From the NCBI GenBank assembly GCA_963681505.1, contig OY811972.1, positions 650,375 to 714,374 of the forward strand: 64,000 bases of DNA. Reading direction: 5' to 3'. The notes below the pieces were generated by a model. That model had not been told where the DNA came from and did not search any database. It saw nothing but the letters and a program-made list of their open reading frames with translations. The DNA comes from Eunapius fragilis (taxonomy: Eukaryota > Porifera > Demospongiae > Spongillida > Spongillidae). This document shows positions 11,500 through 22,369 of this stretch, piece by piece. Numbering within the stretch: position 1 is the stretch's first letter; every line of letters starts with the position of its first letter. The translations under genes were made by a program, and so were the position numbers.

Positions 11500-11745
11500 T
11501 ATGTGAACTGATTGGTCATTGTTTGCTGTAGTAGAATGCATAGGTTACCAGTGCAGTGGAAATATAATTCTTGCTTTAAAAAAAAAATACAAGCTAGCTA
11601 TATGCGTGGCGCCCAATCACATGCGCATGCGCATGCACCAATAGATCTAGACTTGAAGATTGATGTGGTTGTTGCTGCACATACATGCTGATCTCACTGA
11701 TCTGGATAAGGTTCAGTCAGACTGATCTCACTGTCAAATCCGCGG
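11500..11745. repeat. duplicated 3' flank of tyrosinase
   Basis: It shares words such as ATTGTTTGCTGTAGTAGAAT and GGTTCAGTCAGACTGATCTC with 34395-34665, with small indels between. It marks the right side of the tyrosinase duplication. Confidence 0.85.
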
Positions 11746-11773
11746 GCTGTAAAAATATATCCTCACAAGTAAT

Positions 11774-12055
11774 AAAACCATTCTCTACGAGAAAGTTGGT
11801 GGCATATAGGATAGGAATAAGATTGGAATATTGGTCAGTGTAAAACGGAAGGAAACAAGGGTCCAATAAGAAGGGAATGTATAATAGTCCTATTCTTCGA
11901 TTCGCCCATTTGTAGGACATTATGTTTGTGTGCGAAATATAGGACTATTATACATTTCCCCTTCTTATTAGACCCTTGCTTCCTTCATTTTTACACCAAT
12001 ATTGCCTTATTCCAATCCTATACGCCACCAACTTTCTCATAGAGAATGTTTTTAT
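11774..12055. mobile_element. palindromic MITE, family A, copy 2
   Basis: The left arm is CATTCTCTACGAGAAAGTTG..GTGTAAAACGGAAGGAAACA. The right arm mirrors it as TGCTTCCTTCATTTTTACAC..CAACTTTCTCATAGAGAATG. The loop is near 11915. It is non-coding. Confidence 0.85.
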
Positions 12056-12212
12056 TACTTGTTTCATCTGTTTTTTAATTTCTGATAAGAACATTGTGTC
12101 CAATTGGGCTGCAAGAATATCAGACCCTCCCCAGATATGAAGATGGTGCATTATCCCCAATTGTGGAGGTGGAAGTGGGGGTTGCATGTAGTGGTCTAGC
12201 AGGAGGGATTTG

Positions 12213-12602
12213 AAGCACTTCACGTGAGAGCATACTTCTGTACTCTGTAATACGGTAAGAACTATCCTTTGAATCCACATCACGTGGGCTTGAAACGAAT
12301 TACACAGTGGGATGCAGCACAGACCAAGCTACACGAACATGCTTTTTAGAACTAATAATCACATAGGATGGCAGAGATCAAGGGATAGTTCTTACCGTAT
12401 CATGGAGTGCCACTATAGACCTTATTCGATGAACGATGAATTGCTTTTAATTGGAATAGGATTAACGGTATTCCTCCAGTACTTATGTATTGAAGGAATG
12501 GCCCATTGAAGTATTGGAGGAATACCGTTAATCCAATTGAACGCATTACAATGAGTTCATCGTTCTTTGAATAAGGTCTATAGAAGTATGCTCACGTGAC
12601 AT
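12213..12602. repeat. compound inverted repeat, three stems
   Basis: Three pairs of inverted segments nest as an outer stem with two inner hairpins. The outer pair is CACGTGAGAGCATACTTCT (about 12221) with AGAAGTATGCTCACGTG (about 12583). The first inner pair is ATACGGTAAGAACTATCC (about 12250) with GGATAGTTCTTACCGTAT (about 12382). The second inner stem is long: 12414-12485 with 12510-12583. I see no coding potential. Confidence 0.8.
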
Positions 12603-13714
12603 GCTACACAGCCAAAAAGCTACATAACTGTAACAGGTATGATAAATGTATCAATCCGTACCTAATATGTATATCAGTCTGTAACAAGTAAGATAGCAAT
12701 CCACAATCTGATACAGTTTGTTCTGACGACGTGAATCAGATTGTAGCTACATTCTGGTTTCATACATTCAACTATTCCATGTATGGCCTTTAAATGGCGA
12801 CAAGTTCAAACATGTTAACGCGTAGTGCAAAGTTTGTAAGGTTGTCGGTTGTCAAGGGTGGTTACCAGAAACTCACGTGTAAGTGATCTTTACTTCTGCG
12901 TATATGACTAGTACAAGTAAATTATACTGAGTTGCAGCTACTACAGCTGTCTGCATCCACAACCGCTCCAACGCATGTGTCCGGCATATTTTGTCGTCTA
13001 GTACATTATCGCTAGTTATTAAGGGTTTTTATCCCATCTAATGTTTACCCAGGTATCATTTTTGAGTAAGGATATCCTCCACATAATGCTCACCTCTATA
13101 TTTCAGCTATACCCAGGCCGGCATCGTTTATCAACGTGCATTAGTACATACATGGATATAAATCATTGAATCTATAGGCTTCCCATGGCATTTTAAAAAA
13201 AAATCTTTCCACATGTTCGAAGCAAGCAAGAATGCATATACACGAAATTAAAATACGGACCTGATATCCGTTAATGATCGAACACAATGGTGAATATATT
13301 CTGCCACGCTGATCTATACGTGCATATACTTCCGGCTGTTAAACAACGACAGGATGGTTTGTCTTAAAGCAAGGTAAGCTTACATTATTGTCCGCTTCGT
13401 TACTGCGAGTATCAAAAGCATGTACTTGGCCCGGATTAGATTCATTGCAATGGCATGTATATAAATGCCGTAGATAATGGATTCACTGCATGTCATACTA
13501 TATGAGGCATCTCCCTCTAGACACTACGAGAGTAATAACCGCGATAACGAGTATATATACCGGCATGTAAGCGATGTAAAATAAATGCGGTTGTTTTTGA
13601 CCCGTTCAACAGCAGATTATGATAAGAATGTAACGACAACGCTGACTATTAAACAATTAACCAATTTTTCTTTACGTGTCTGAGCTGGACACAAGCGTAA
13701 CTTTTATTTGTTCA
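12603..13714. other. unassigned AT-rich sequence
   Basis: No gene, RNA or clear repeat seen on either strand. Confidence 0.4.
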
Positions 13715-13900
13715 TAGAACGCGGCCGGTTCTATATTGATAAAAACATTATCATCGAAGACAGCAAGACAGCAATTGACAGAGAACCCAGAAGAACATTG
13801 AATAAAAATATGATCGAATTAAGGACCATGACCATGACAGAAACTGTCTTGCTGTCTTCGATGATAATGTTTTTATCAATATAGAACCGGCCGCGTTCTA
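13715..13900. repeat. 57-bp perfect inverted repeat with 72-nt loop
   Basis: The arms 13715-13771 and 13844-13900 are exact reverse complements, starting TAGAACGCGGCCGGTTCTAT. There are no mismatches, which suggests a recent origin or active correction. It could be a small MITE or a hairpin-RNA locus. No TSD is obvious. Confidence 0.9.
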
Positions 13901-13929
13901 CGTCATGCTCATATAGAAAAGGGAGGGTC

Positions 13930-13937
13930 CGGACCCT

Positions 13938-13972
<35 letters not shown>

Positions 13973-14000
13973 TCCCATCCCCCTAAATCCGCCCCTGGGA
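13930..14000. repeat. poly-C tract with CCGCCCCTG MITE end
   Basis: A C-run of about 40 bp is followed by CCTAAATCCGCCCCTGG, the same terminus as the hAT-like MITE at 2495. It is probably a degraded relative. Confidence 0.45.
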
Positions 14001-14291
14001 TAGGTTTGTGGTTCTAACTAAAGCGCATGCATGAATGAATAACTCATTCAAATCGCCTTAAGAATAATTAGTTATTTATCGTTGTTAAAACCTCAAGTAT
14101 ATGCATACATGTACCTGAAAAAAAAATTGTAGCTCCATTTTTAGGGGATGCATGAAGGGCTAATGCATCCATGCATTTATCAAAAAGTTGAAATTGCAGG
14201 ATTCTTATTTGCGCATTCATCTTCTATCAATGGTGTCAAGTTGGTAAGCATTTTGCAAATGCAACGTGGATGAAGATTACTCTTCCTGCAG

Positions 14292-15000
14292 GATCATCTG
14301 GTTTCATTCAAAATCCTTCCAATGTAACAATTTGCATCGGATCTTCGGCTTTATTCACATGTACAATTGATGAGATGCGAACTGTATTCTGGTTAATAAA
14401 TGGATCAGACTCTTACTCGACGATTGGTTCCCAACCTGTCACAATTCTGCTCCCCTATGGTTCAGGGGTTATGTCCACTCTGAGTGTTCCAGCTATCCAA
14501 CCATGGAATGCAGTATCAATAGCTTGCACTTACTCATCGTTTGTTAGTGCCAAAGCGTATCTAACGGCCCGAGGTATGTTATAGCATGCATGCTGCATTA
14601 CATATCGGCATTGTTATGCATGCAAAATGCAATCGTGGTACGTGTCTATGAAAAGAAATAATATCATGATATCATGCTTGCATAAGAATGAATGCTTGTC
14701 TCATTTTAATAGCGTGTGGATCAATAACCGTGGTCAAAGAACCCGCTGATGTCATTGAAGCATATCAAGGGGGGACAGTAACGATGTCAGTTACGGCTTC
14801 AGGCGCAAATCTCAGGTACTTATGGGTGAGGGCCGACAAACGATCCCTTACCACTGATGCGAGGATAGTGGGTGCAAACACACCTAACATCACTATCCAA
14901 AACCTTACCAAGTCCGACCAGGGATCGTACAGATGTGTAGTGTCCAACTCTGCGGGAACAACAACAATGTCTGAAAAGTCGTTTCTCATCGTACAGAAAG
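14292..15000 (+). CDS. immunoglobulin-domain protein, two Ig exons
   Basis: Two symmetric phase 1-1 exons, 14292-14573 and 14713-15000, each encode one Ig fold and both have clean acceptor and donor sites. Domain 1 has GSSALFTCTIDEMRTVFWLI (Cys, Trp) and a second Cys in VSIACTYSS. Domain 2 is I-set-like: a first strand MSVTASGANLRYLWV without the usual Cys, then KSDQGSYRCVVSNSAG. The exons encode extracellular adhesion or receptor-type modules. The first exon of the gene (signal peptide) was not found, and later exons may be those at 17.9-18.4 kb. No transmembrane segment is visible. It could be an intact gene with exons outside my recognition, or a fragment. Confidence 0.7.
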
Positions 15001-15960
15001 GTAAATGTGATGGTGTTACATGTACGTTAGCAATGCCTTTTTACGCTGCATGCAAATGTTTTGATTTTATGCATTTAATATAGCATCATGTTGCTTAATC
15101 CCTATACATGACTTAAGCCGAATAATTTCTGCGATGACGATGTCACAGTTATGCAAAAGCTCCGCACCAATGTTTAAAGCCCTGAATATACCTCCACATG
15201 CATCTGCATGCAGGTAGAAGCGTTGGAATATTTTCAAATTCGGTGCCATACGTAGTAGAGTATTGAATTAAGTATTCTGTTCTTTAAATTTGCCCAATTT
15301 CCCGCACGATATGCTCAAGACATTATTAACTTTATAATACTGTAGTAAATCATTTCTGCAGAAACCGTCTCAGTGACGATAATATTTTTCCCCCACTCGT
15401 GCACGCGTAGCACGGTCTAGATTCCTCAATATCACTATGATTGCACACTATGTTTGTTTCGAAATGAGATTCGAAGTGAAACAAGTACTTCCGCGAGTAA
15501 AATGCCTTGTAGACGACTTCTCGAACTACATCACCGAATCCTACACTCACGTTCAGGTGTACTCAGTTTGCATGATTTCGTTCCGAGGGATCAACGTTGT
15601 GGTGCTCAACGAAGAAACGGTCAGCTGTATTGTACTATACTATGACAGCGCATGATCAGTCCAGATTTCTTCATACATGCATATAGGGAAGAGTGATGTC
15701 GGCAGTTCGTTTTGACACTCATCATCCGAATAATGATGAACCAATGGTCACCTACCTGAAAAATATTCCAGATGGGCGCATATTGTGTCTTTTTGTCCAG
15801 GTTAGTAAAGGTATCAGTAACCAGGGTAATAACTTACTGGTCAGGGTGACAAGTAAATAAAAACATTCTAAAGTATGTGGTATTATAGGATTTCTAGGGA
15901 ATAGTAGGGCTAGGAAATAAGGGTCTAATCAGTTATATGGGATAATGTAAAAATTCTGTG
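15001..15960 (+). other. Ig-gene intron with a doubtful exon and MITE piece
   Basis: 15437-15655 is open for 72 codons (HYVCFEMRFEVKQVLPRVKC and on), but no good acceptor joins it to the Ig exons and no family was recognised. 15845-15950 contains ACAAGTAAATAAAAACATTC, the outer end of MITE family A, in a degraded single-arm form. Confidence 0.3.
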
Positions 15961-16110
15961 TATATGTTACGGCCCGATTTAAAACCCGACCCGCTTCAAA
16001 GCCGGTCGACCCGTTGTCAAGCTGTTCGACCGGCGTTATAACTGGTCGACCGGGTTTTAAACCTATATTAATGCAAAGCTGACCCGCTTTAAAGTGGGTC
16101 GACCGGATTC
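15960..16110. repeat. cluster of GGTCGACC palindromic words
   Basis: GGTCGACC or a one-base variant occurs several times within 150 bp, flanked by short complementary AAACCCG/CGGGTTT blocks. The word recurs near 16529 and 16926 inside the next element. Confidence 0.6.
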
Positions 16111-16417
16111 AAAACTTCTTTTTATAAAAATAAAAAATGAGATATGAATAATTCATAATCTGTGTCTATGTTAGTACGCCTAGCTGGTTCGAGGCTGTAT
16201 GCCTGCATAGTTCGAGCTGGGCCTTGGTCATGGGGTCTGTTTAGTTTAGGTTAGGGCAGCGTTTAAGTGAAGGCAAATGCGCGCACCCAAGGGCGCCCCG
16301 CGCTTTCAAACCGCAATGTAATTTGTAACAAGCACCAAAACTATGAAATTTAAACACATGAAATACATAATCGAAGGATATAAAAAAACACACCAAGTCT
16401 AGCATGATGATGCTACA

Positions 16418-17085
16418 CTTGCAACCAACAAAAAAACAAAAGCCTAGTTTTTTGGGGGAGAAATTGCGCTGTGGCTTTTGTTGTAAGCAGTGCATATCAA
16501 TTATCCAACCTATAACTAAACGCTTGTGGTCGACCAGTAGCTGTTTATTTTAAGGCACCGTTTACTTTAATGCAGGCGATGTGGCTTTCGTTGTTAGGAG
16601 TGCTTCAACCTATTCGACTCTGCACATACTGCCTAACCAAAACGGTGCCCCGTTCTGTTTATGTTAAGGCAGTATCTGGGGGGAAAAAAACACTTGCTTT
16701 AATGCAGGAGTGATTACCCTCTGGCTATATCTATAGTTCATATGAGTGCTTGTACAATTAACCTATTCGATCCTATACTGTAAACAGGGCGGAGACACCT
16801 ATTAGGTTTAGGCAGTACAGGGTCGAATAGCCTAGGTTGAATAAGCACTCTAAAAACGAGAGCCACATCGCCTGCATGCATTAAAGTAAGCAGTGCTGCC
16901 TTAATGTAAACAGCTATAGGAGTGGGGCTGGTCGACCGCAACCGTTTTAGTTTTTATATATATATAGGCATACAGTAATAAAGGTTGGATCATGCATGGA
17001 TATGCACTGCTTACAACAAAAGCCACAACGCAATTTCTTCCACAACAAAACAAGGCCTTTGTTTTTGTTGTTGCAAGTACATAAC
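16418..17085. mobile_element. long imperfect palindrome, about 670 bp
   Basis: The left arm (16418-16690) is the reverse complement of the right arm (about 16740-17085). Shared blocks include GTGGCTTTTGTTGTAAGCAG with CTGCTTACAACAAAAGCCAC, and GCAGGCGATGTGGCT with AGCCACATCGCCTGC. The arms have diverged by indels. Mirrored ORFs (MHCLQQKPQRNF on each arm) are consequences of the palindrome. It is probably a foldback MITE. Confidence 0.7.
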
Positions 17086-17850
17086 AAGGCGCGAGGTTTT
17101 CGACCGCTGTACCGTTTAATTCTAACCCTTCGTCTTTGGTTTGGAAAAATTCCGCTCGTCGTTGCAATCTCTTCTTCTGTTTACGTTTCGCTTTAGATAA
17201 TTGCCCGAACAGTAGGCATCTAACCATAGATTGTTCCGTAAGGTCTTCGATCTATGGTCTAACAAACTCCTGAAGAAAAAGATGCGGACACATCCTGAAG
17301 CGATTGGTACATTTAATTGGCGTTCACGTTCCTGTCGCGAGTATGCTATCCCTAGCTAGGAAGAAGACGAAATTTTTTTATTGGATAGGGTACGACAATG
17401 GGGACGAGTATTTTTTTTTCTCTGAAAGCGCAGTCTGATGGCACGGAAACAATGCAGAACTGTTCTCTTATTTGATATCGGTCGATTGCCACCAACAGTG
17501 CAGTGATCCGACTCTTGGTCGTCCCGCTCGACGCGAGTGACTGACTTCATGACAGTGTTGAATCCTATATGGAACCTCAGTACTCCCGTAGGCTTCGATC
17601 AGTTAATTCTGTGGTACATAATTTAATTACAACTTGGATAACAAGTATGTAACTGTTACATATAACGGAATTATGTCACTCCTATTCTTTGGCGCCCCTT
17701 TCTCCCGCCCCCCTCTCATGCAGTTTCATTCAGTTGCGCGACACTATGCATTATGGTATTGTACGTAACTCTATAGCGCGGTTGTGCGTGTAATTATAAT
17801 CATTCAGAGGTCTTTCCAAACACACACCGATACTCTGTTGTGAGACAACA
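17086..17850. other. unassigned sequence
   Basis: No recognised feature. The ORFs here (for example 17356-17550 on the minus strand) have no family resemblance. Confidence 0.35.
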
Positions 17851-18380
17851 ATGCACCATTGGTTCAGTGCGTCATGTAAATTTCTTTTATTCAAGGATGA
17901 GGGGGCTCAATATTTAGGTGCTAATGCTAGACAGTATCTGAAGTCTCTCGGAAGCAATGCCATAGGTATGTGTAAGTTTTGTGAACGATTTATCATAAGC
18001 CGCAGGGTTTTATTTTACTGTTGCTATCAAGGATGTCTTTGCTGCAAAAATATTAAACAGCTTTATAATGATATCATGCATGCCACATGGAGTTCCATTA
18101 TAACTACATGCACTTGTAAACACTGACATGATTTAGCATCATGATGATTATAAGCTATTGATATGAGGACTGCATGCATGTAGCTCAAATTTTAAAGGTT
18201 CTTTTTGTTTTGATACGCAGTTCTATGCTTTTAACTTTATTTTATGTTTTGTAGGAACTCTCTCTTATAGAGACATGTGGGCTTTTGTAACAGTGAAAGG
18301 AGATAAACCATATGGTGAAGAAACCTCTCCTCTGCGCTCATCTCCAATCATGTTAACTGTTGCGGTACCTCTTGAGTAGG
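17851..18380 (+). CDS. possible 3' exons of the Ig-domain gene
   Basis: Two open blocks have matching phase 1 borders. The first ends LKSLGSNAIG at a GTATGTG donor (17965). The second (18255-18380) follows TTTTGTAG, reads TLSYRDMWAFVTVKGDKPYG then EETSPLRSSPIMLTVAVPLE, and ends in TAG. The second block resembles the last strands of an FN3 or Ig-type beta sandwich. Phase 1 agrees with the Ig exons upstream, so it may be the end of that gene. The start of the first block is uncertain (ATG at 17851, or an acceptor after TTTATTCAAG). Confidence 0.35.
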
Positions 18381-18899
18381 GCTCTGAAGTATGTTTAAAT
18401 CAATATTACTTAAATTATTCTTGAATTGCTTCTTGTTTCCCGAAAGGTGGCCAAATATGTTGCTCACAACATACTCTATGTGTAATGATTAAATTTGCTG
18501 CAAACCGATAATCGCATAGTTATAATTATGCATAAACTCTATTTTTTGCGTGTGTATTGCATGCATGTAACTGATGAGGATAATGCAGACCACATCACAG
18601 CAGCGGTGGCGGAAGGTCAAAACTATTGGGGGGAGGGGGGGGGGTGGGCGCTGTATAAATTAGTCAATAAAATTCATACTATAATAGCAGGCAATTAGCT
18701 GTGAATAAATCTCCCTCCCCCCCTGCCATGCCCTCTAGTACGTATTAAAGCTATTGGTGTAAGGCATGCTATATTTTATAACGCTAAAAACTATAATGTG
18801 CTGTAGCTATTAGAGAGTTATGTTTTTCTGATTGGGGGGCTCAGCCCCCCCCCCCCCCCCCCCCCCTTCGTCGCTATTGGAGGGGCTAAAGCTCCCCAG

Positions 18900-18930
<31 letters not shown>

Positions 18931-20350
18931 ACCCCTTCCACCTCCATCTAAAATCTAGTTATAGGCACTACATGCATAGGTGTAGCACAATTCCAGTTGC
19001 AAACTACCTTACACGCATATTTAATGAATATGCGTGTTGTAATGGCATGCAGACCATTAAAAACATTGTTCAATAGATAATTGCCTATACAGTATCAGGC
19101 TTTGATAATTGCACTGGAATAGAGACATGCAGATCTGTGCCATGGTAGTTACGTTGTTCATGTAAATTGCTCCATTCCCTGAAGAAGCAGGGGAGGGGTC
19201 CAGTTGGTCCATTGGAGATGCACCATTTGATGAAATTCTTACCTTGCTGGCCATACACCACGGGCTGGTTGAAAAACAAAGATTAGCACATGCATTTTTG
19301 AATGGATAGTTGAAGAGGGAAAATGGGTGTGTGGGAGGAATGAAGAATGGATGGTGAGGGAGAATAGATGGGTATATGGGAGGATGGGCAAGGAGGGAGG
19401 ATTAATGGAGGAGGGTGGGTGGGTGGGAGTGAGGATGGGTGAGAAGGAAGAATGGGTGGGGAAGGAGATGGGTCAAAGGAGGATGGGAGTTGGGGTAAGT
19501 AATCAATCTAGAAATACAAGCAATGTACACATACCTATGAGATAAAAGATTGCCAAAAAGAAACAATAAAGGTTGAAGGACTGAATTGGTGTGGGAACAT
19601 GTCACAGTGCTACCATTCATTGTAGCTGTAATGTTTTAGTCAAGATGGAGGACAGACAGTATTATGTGGGATCAGAGGATAGTATACTGGAAGCTCCAAA
19701 AAGGTCCAAATGTGGTGGATCCCTGAGGAGAACATGTTGCACTGACAAGCTGTGACAACTTTTAGTACTGGAAAGAAGAGCAAACAGGGAGTGAGCTGTC
19801 AAACATCACTAGTTGTTCCATTGGGGATGGTACAGGTGAAAGTCACCACAGTGTTGCATGGGATGATGTACTGTTATCTCCACTGGCAGTGTAACATATC
19901 ATGGATGAGAAACATAGAGTACCTCATGAGTGCATGACAATATGATACTCCACATTTAAAAAGTGGTAAAGTATAAATATATGCGGTCAGAGGAGGTGTG
20001 GCCATGTATGCATCGCTGAAGCTTTCTACTGTAGTGTGCACAGTTGACGTACTGAATGTGTAAAAATAGGAAAATATCTTTTGCAAGTGAAAATGACAAG
20101 CAAGTGAGGTCCAAAACGTTACGGCTATTATAAATGGGACAGTTTCCGAGATAATGTTTCCTCGCTTATATTACATAAAAGTTATAAAAATGCACCACGT
20201 TTGAAGCACTATAACTTCCCATTGGCAACGATTAATTGCTATCGACATCCGGCCTATTTTCACCATTTCATCAGTACTACACCATTTCTCTAAGTAAAGG
20301 AAAATGTATTCTGGAATTAGTGTTGCACTAGGTCCATGCCGACGTTCCAA
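18381..20350. other. mostly unassigned; G-runs and C-runs
   Basis: 18630-18955 holds G and C homopolymer runs flanked by GGGGGGCTCAGCCCCC and GGGGCTAAAGCTCCCC hairpins, typical of small MITEs. 19320-19500 is a degenerate GGATGGG-rich minisatellite. Short ORFs such as 19057-19254 (minus, MASKVRISSNGASPMDQLDP) and 19646-19756 (plus) look weakly coding but match nothing I know. Confidence 0.35.
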
Positions 20351-20355
20351 GGTCC

Positions 20356-21305
20356 AATAGAGCTCTTTCATGGTCACATGACAAAAAGCAATTAATCTCG
20401 TAAATGTATCGCGTCCGCCATATTGGTGCTCGGCTGAAATGGGAGTCTGCGTTGTCGACCAATGTTTGACCAATTCTACGGTAGGCAAGGGCACAAGATT
20501 GTACAGGATACCTAAAGTAAGAGCCCAGTATGGTGAATATGAGCTAGAATTGTCACAGAGACGAAGGAACGGCTTCCTGGCGTAAAGACTCGGCGTCACT
20601 TCATAACGCTCGGATATGTTCCCTGCACTTCATCAAGGGCAAACCAGCGCAGTCACTGTATAGTGAATTAGACCCAGATTGGCTGCCTTCACTGAATCTT
20701 CCGGGTATATGTAAGAAAAGCCCATGCAAGTAACAGCCACATTGAACGGCTCCTTAGGTACTCGAAAAGACGGCGCGCAGCTACTAAGCGAGAACAAAAT
20801 GCGAATAAAAAGTGCAGTGTACCTGGAGTTGCGGCAAAGTCAAAGGCTGTGGATAGTGAGCTGAATGAACGTAGCGGGGGTATGTCCACCGAGACGATGT
20901 GCATTTGTATGTCTTTCACCATCCACTAACAAACTGGTTATAAGCTTCCAGAGATTTATGGGCTTTGAACTGTTTGCTAGTTATAAAACTGGTCTGCAAT
21001 ACTAAATACGATACCAAATCGCATCCACTAACTGGTGTCCGATTTTTCTCCCAACGTCCGATTTTTCTCCCAACGAAGTCAGATGAGAACGGATCTAACC
21101 ACCAATGCTTTCGATTTTATCCATATATCGAGTCTTTGCATCTGGAGGCAAGCTATCTGCATACAAAGACAGCTTTGACATGCTTTACGTTTAAAAGAGC
21201 GGAATGCCCGAGCACCAATATGGCGGATAATTGATTACGTCAACTAATATATCACATGATTGCTGCTACGGATCACGCGATGAAAGAGCTCTATAGTACG
21301 ATGGC
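20356..21305. repeat. inverted repeat around THAP remnant
   Basis: 20356-20450 and about 21195-21305 are diverged reverse complements. Shared elements are GAGCACCAATATGGCGGA, TCACATGA or TCATGTGACC, and GATGAAAGAGCTCTAT. The word CCAATATGGCGG resembles a YY1-type promoter or initiator motif, so these could be two divergent copies of one promoter and start region. Confidence 0.6.
20420..20940 (+). pseudogene. THAP-domain protein remnant
   Basis: Spread over more than one frame are the parts of a THAP zinc-finger domain: GVCVVDQCLTNS (C-x4-C), TRLYRIPKV, LSQRRRNGF, then LHFIKGKPAQSLYSELDPDW and LPSLNL, where the C2CH histidine and the terminal W/P-x-L motif lie. A basic stretch follows (RYSKRRRAATKREQNANKK). 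Two or more frame changes and internal stops separate these pieces. In marine invertebrates this THAP type often heads DDE_Tnp_4-type transposase-derived proteins, but no DDE domain is seen here. The origin (transposon or host gene) is open. Confidence 0.55.
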
Positions 21306-21552
21306 TGTGTCACACCTGGAGCTCGACAATGCGATAATTCGGGCGTCTCAACAGTTGGGCTATGCGACGATTCGTCCAGACCAGAACAGAGCTATTAAAA
21401 GCTTAATGGAAGGGCGTGATGTTTTTATTAGCTTGCCGTCGGGGAGTAGAAAATCGCTATGCTTCTCTGTGCTACCCTACGCGTTTGATTACCTCTACAA
21501 ACGCGTTGGCAGTATCGTGGTGGTCGTTTCACCCTTGATTGCTAAGTATTGA
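21256..21552 (+). pseudogene. RecQ-like helicase, N-terminal fragment
   Basis: A 98-codon ORF carries motif 0 (GYATIRPDQNRAIKSLMEGR), a Walker A-like LPSGSRKSLCF (canonical RecQ is TGGGKSLC; here Gly-Ser-Arg-Lys-Ser) and motif Ia (VVVVSPLIA). It ends one codon later, so all DExH, III-VI, RQC and HRDC parts are missing. The breakpoint abuts an oppositely oriented zinc-finger ORF. The fragment is most likely a non-functional relic. A first exon is conceivable, but no donor is visible at the end. Confidence 0.75.
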
Positions 21553-21852
21553 GATATTCCATTTAATGCGCAGACGGAGGGAGATCTTTGATTTCAGGTC
21601 CTTTCTAATGCTATCCAATTTATCGTGCAGTGCCAAGTACTTCTTGATCGAGTCGAAGCACCTTGGACACAAGTACCCTGATTCATACTCTCTCCCAGAT
21701 TCCTTTGTTTTAGTTGTCTCGATCGCTGAACCCATTAAAACCGCTCTGCAGCGTTGCGATGTCTTACTAGCAAGCTGCCTCCTATTCCTGCTTTCTAAAA
21801 CCGGAGCGTCGCACAACTTGCATCTATTCATTTTACACCGTTGACGCGACAC
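21529..21852 (-). CDS. C2C2-type zinc-finger exon or fragment
   Basis: The 107-codon minus-strand ORF begins MSRQRCKMNRCKLCDAPVLE, has a Lys/Arg-rich middle, then GYLCPRCFDSIKKYLALHDK and a helical tail. Two CxxC pairs about 50 residues apart suggest a zinc ribbon or treble clef. The start is next to an ATGACGTCA (CRE-like) palindrome near 21862. Its tail overlaps the end of the RecQ fragment by 24 bp. I do not recognise the family with confidence. It may be a first exon of a domesticated or transposon-borne gene. Confidence 0.4.
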   Translation of the reverse strand: MSRQRCKMNRCKLCDAPVLESRNRRQLASKTSQRCRAVLMGSAIETTKTKESGREYESGYLCPRCFDSIKKYLALHDKLDSIRKDLKSKISLRLRIKWNISILSNQG

Positions 21853-21903
21853 TTACACCCAATGACGTCACAACCGTTACGAACGTGCGTAGAACCAATA
21901 GAA

Positions 21904-22245
21904 GTTTAAAAATTCATAGAGGTCAAAAGGTCGACGGTGAGTGGCTGATAGAAATAGTATAGGAAATTGTTGGGTTAGAAAGGCTTTCGTGATGTCGCGT
22001 CGTCAATGCAGCGTTTGGGGGTGTTCAAATAGAAAAGGATAGTGTCCAGTTGACGTAGATGGAAAAAGAAAAAAAAAAGTGAAGAACTAAACGCGCGTAT
22101 TGGACACCTTCCTTTTCTATTTGAACACCCCCAAACGCTGCATTGACGACGCGACATCACGAAAGCCTTTCTAACCCAACAATTTCCTATACTATTTCTA
22201 TCAGCCACTCACCGTCGACCTTTTGACCTCTATGAATATTTTAAC
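21904..22245. repeat. near-perfect 145-bp inverted duplication
   Basis: Arms 21904-22048 and 22101-22245 differ at only a few positions. Each arm encodes the same start, MSRRQCSVWGCSNRKG, reading inward (plus strand in the left arm, minus strand in the right arm). CSVWGC followed by SNRKGR resembles the first C-x4-C of a THAP finger. The left-arm copy hits TAG after GCSNRKG. The right-arm copy stays open to RCPIRAFSS and beyond. It looks like a head-to-head duplication of a THAP gene's first exon. Confidence 0.75.
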
Positions 22246-22255
22246 ATTGCATATC

Positions 22256-22345
22256 CTCTATTTTGTTAGCTAGTTTCCCAGACCACTTATAGCGTAGCGG
22301 TGATGTAATCCATCCGCAGCTGCTAGTGTGGTCTGGGAACGAGAC
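22256..22345. repeat. GTTTCCCAGACCAC hairpin element
   Basis: GTTTCCCAGACCAC (about 22268) pairs with GTGTGGTCTGGGAAC (about 22329) around a short loop containing GTGATG..CATCCGCAGC. A diverged relative sits at 34760-34860. Confidence 0.6.
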
Positions 22346-22369
22346 CAGGCATATGCTGTTTCTGTGCTA

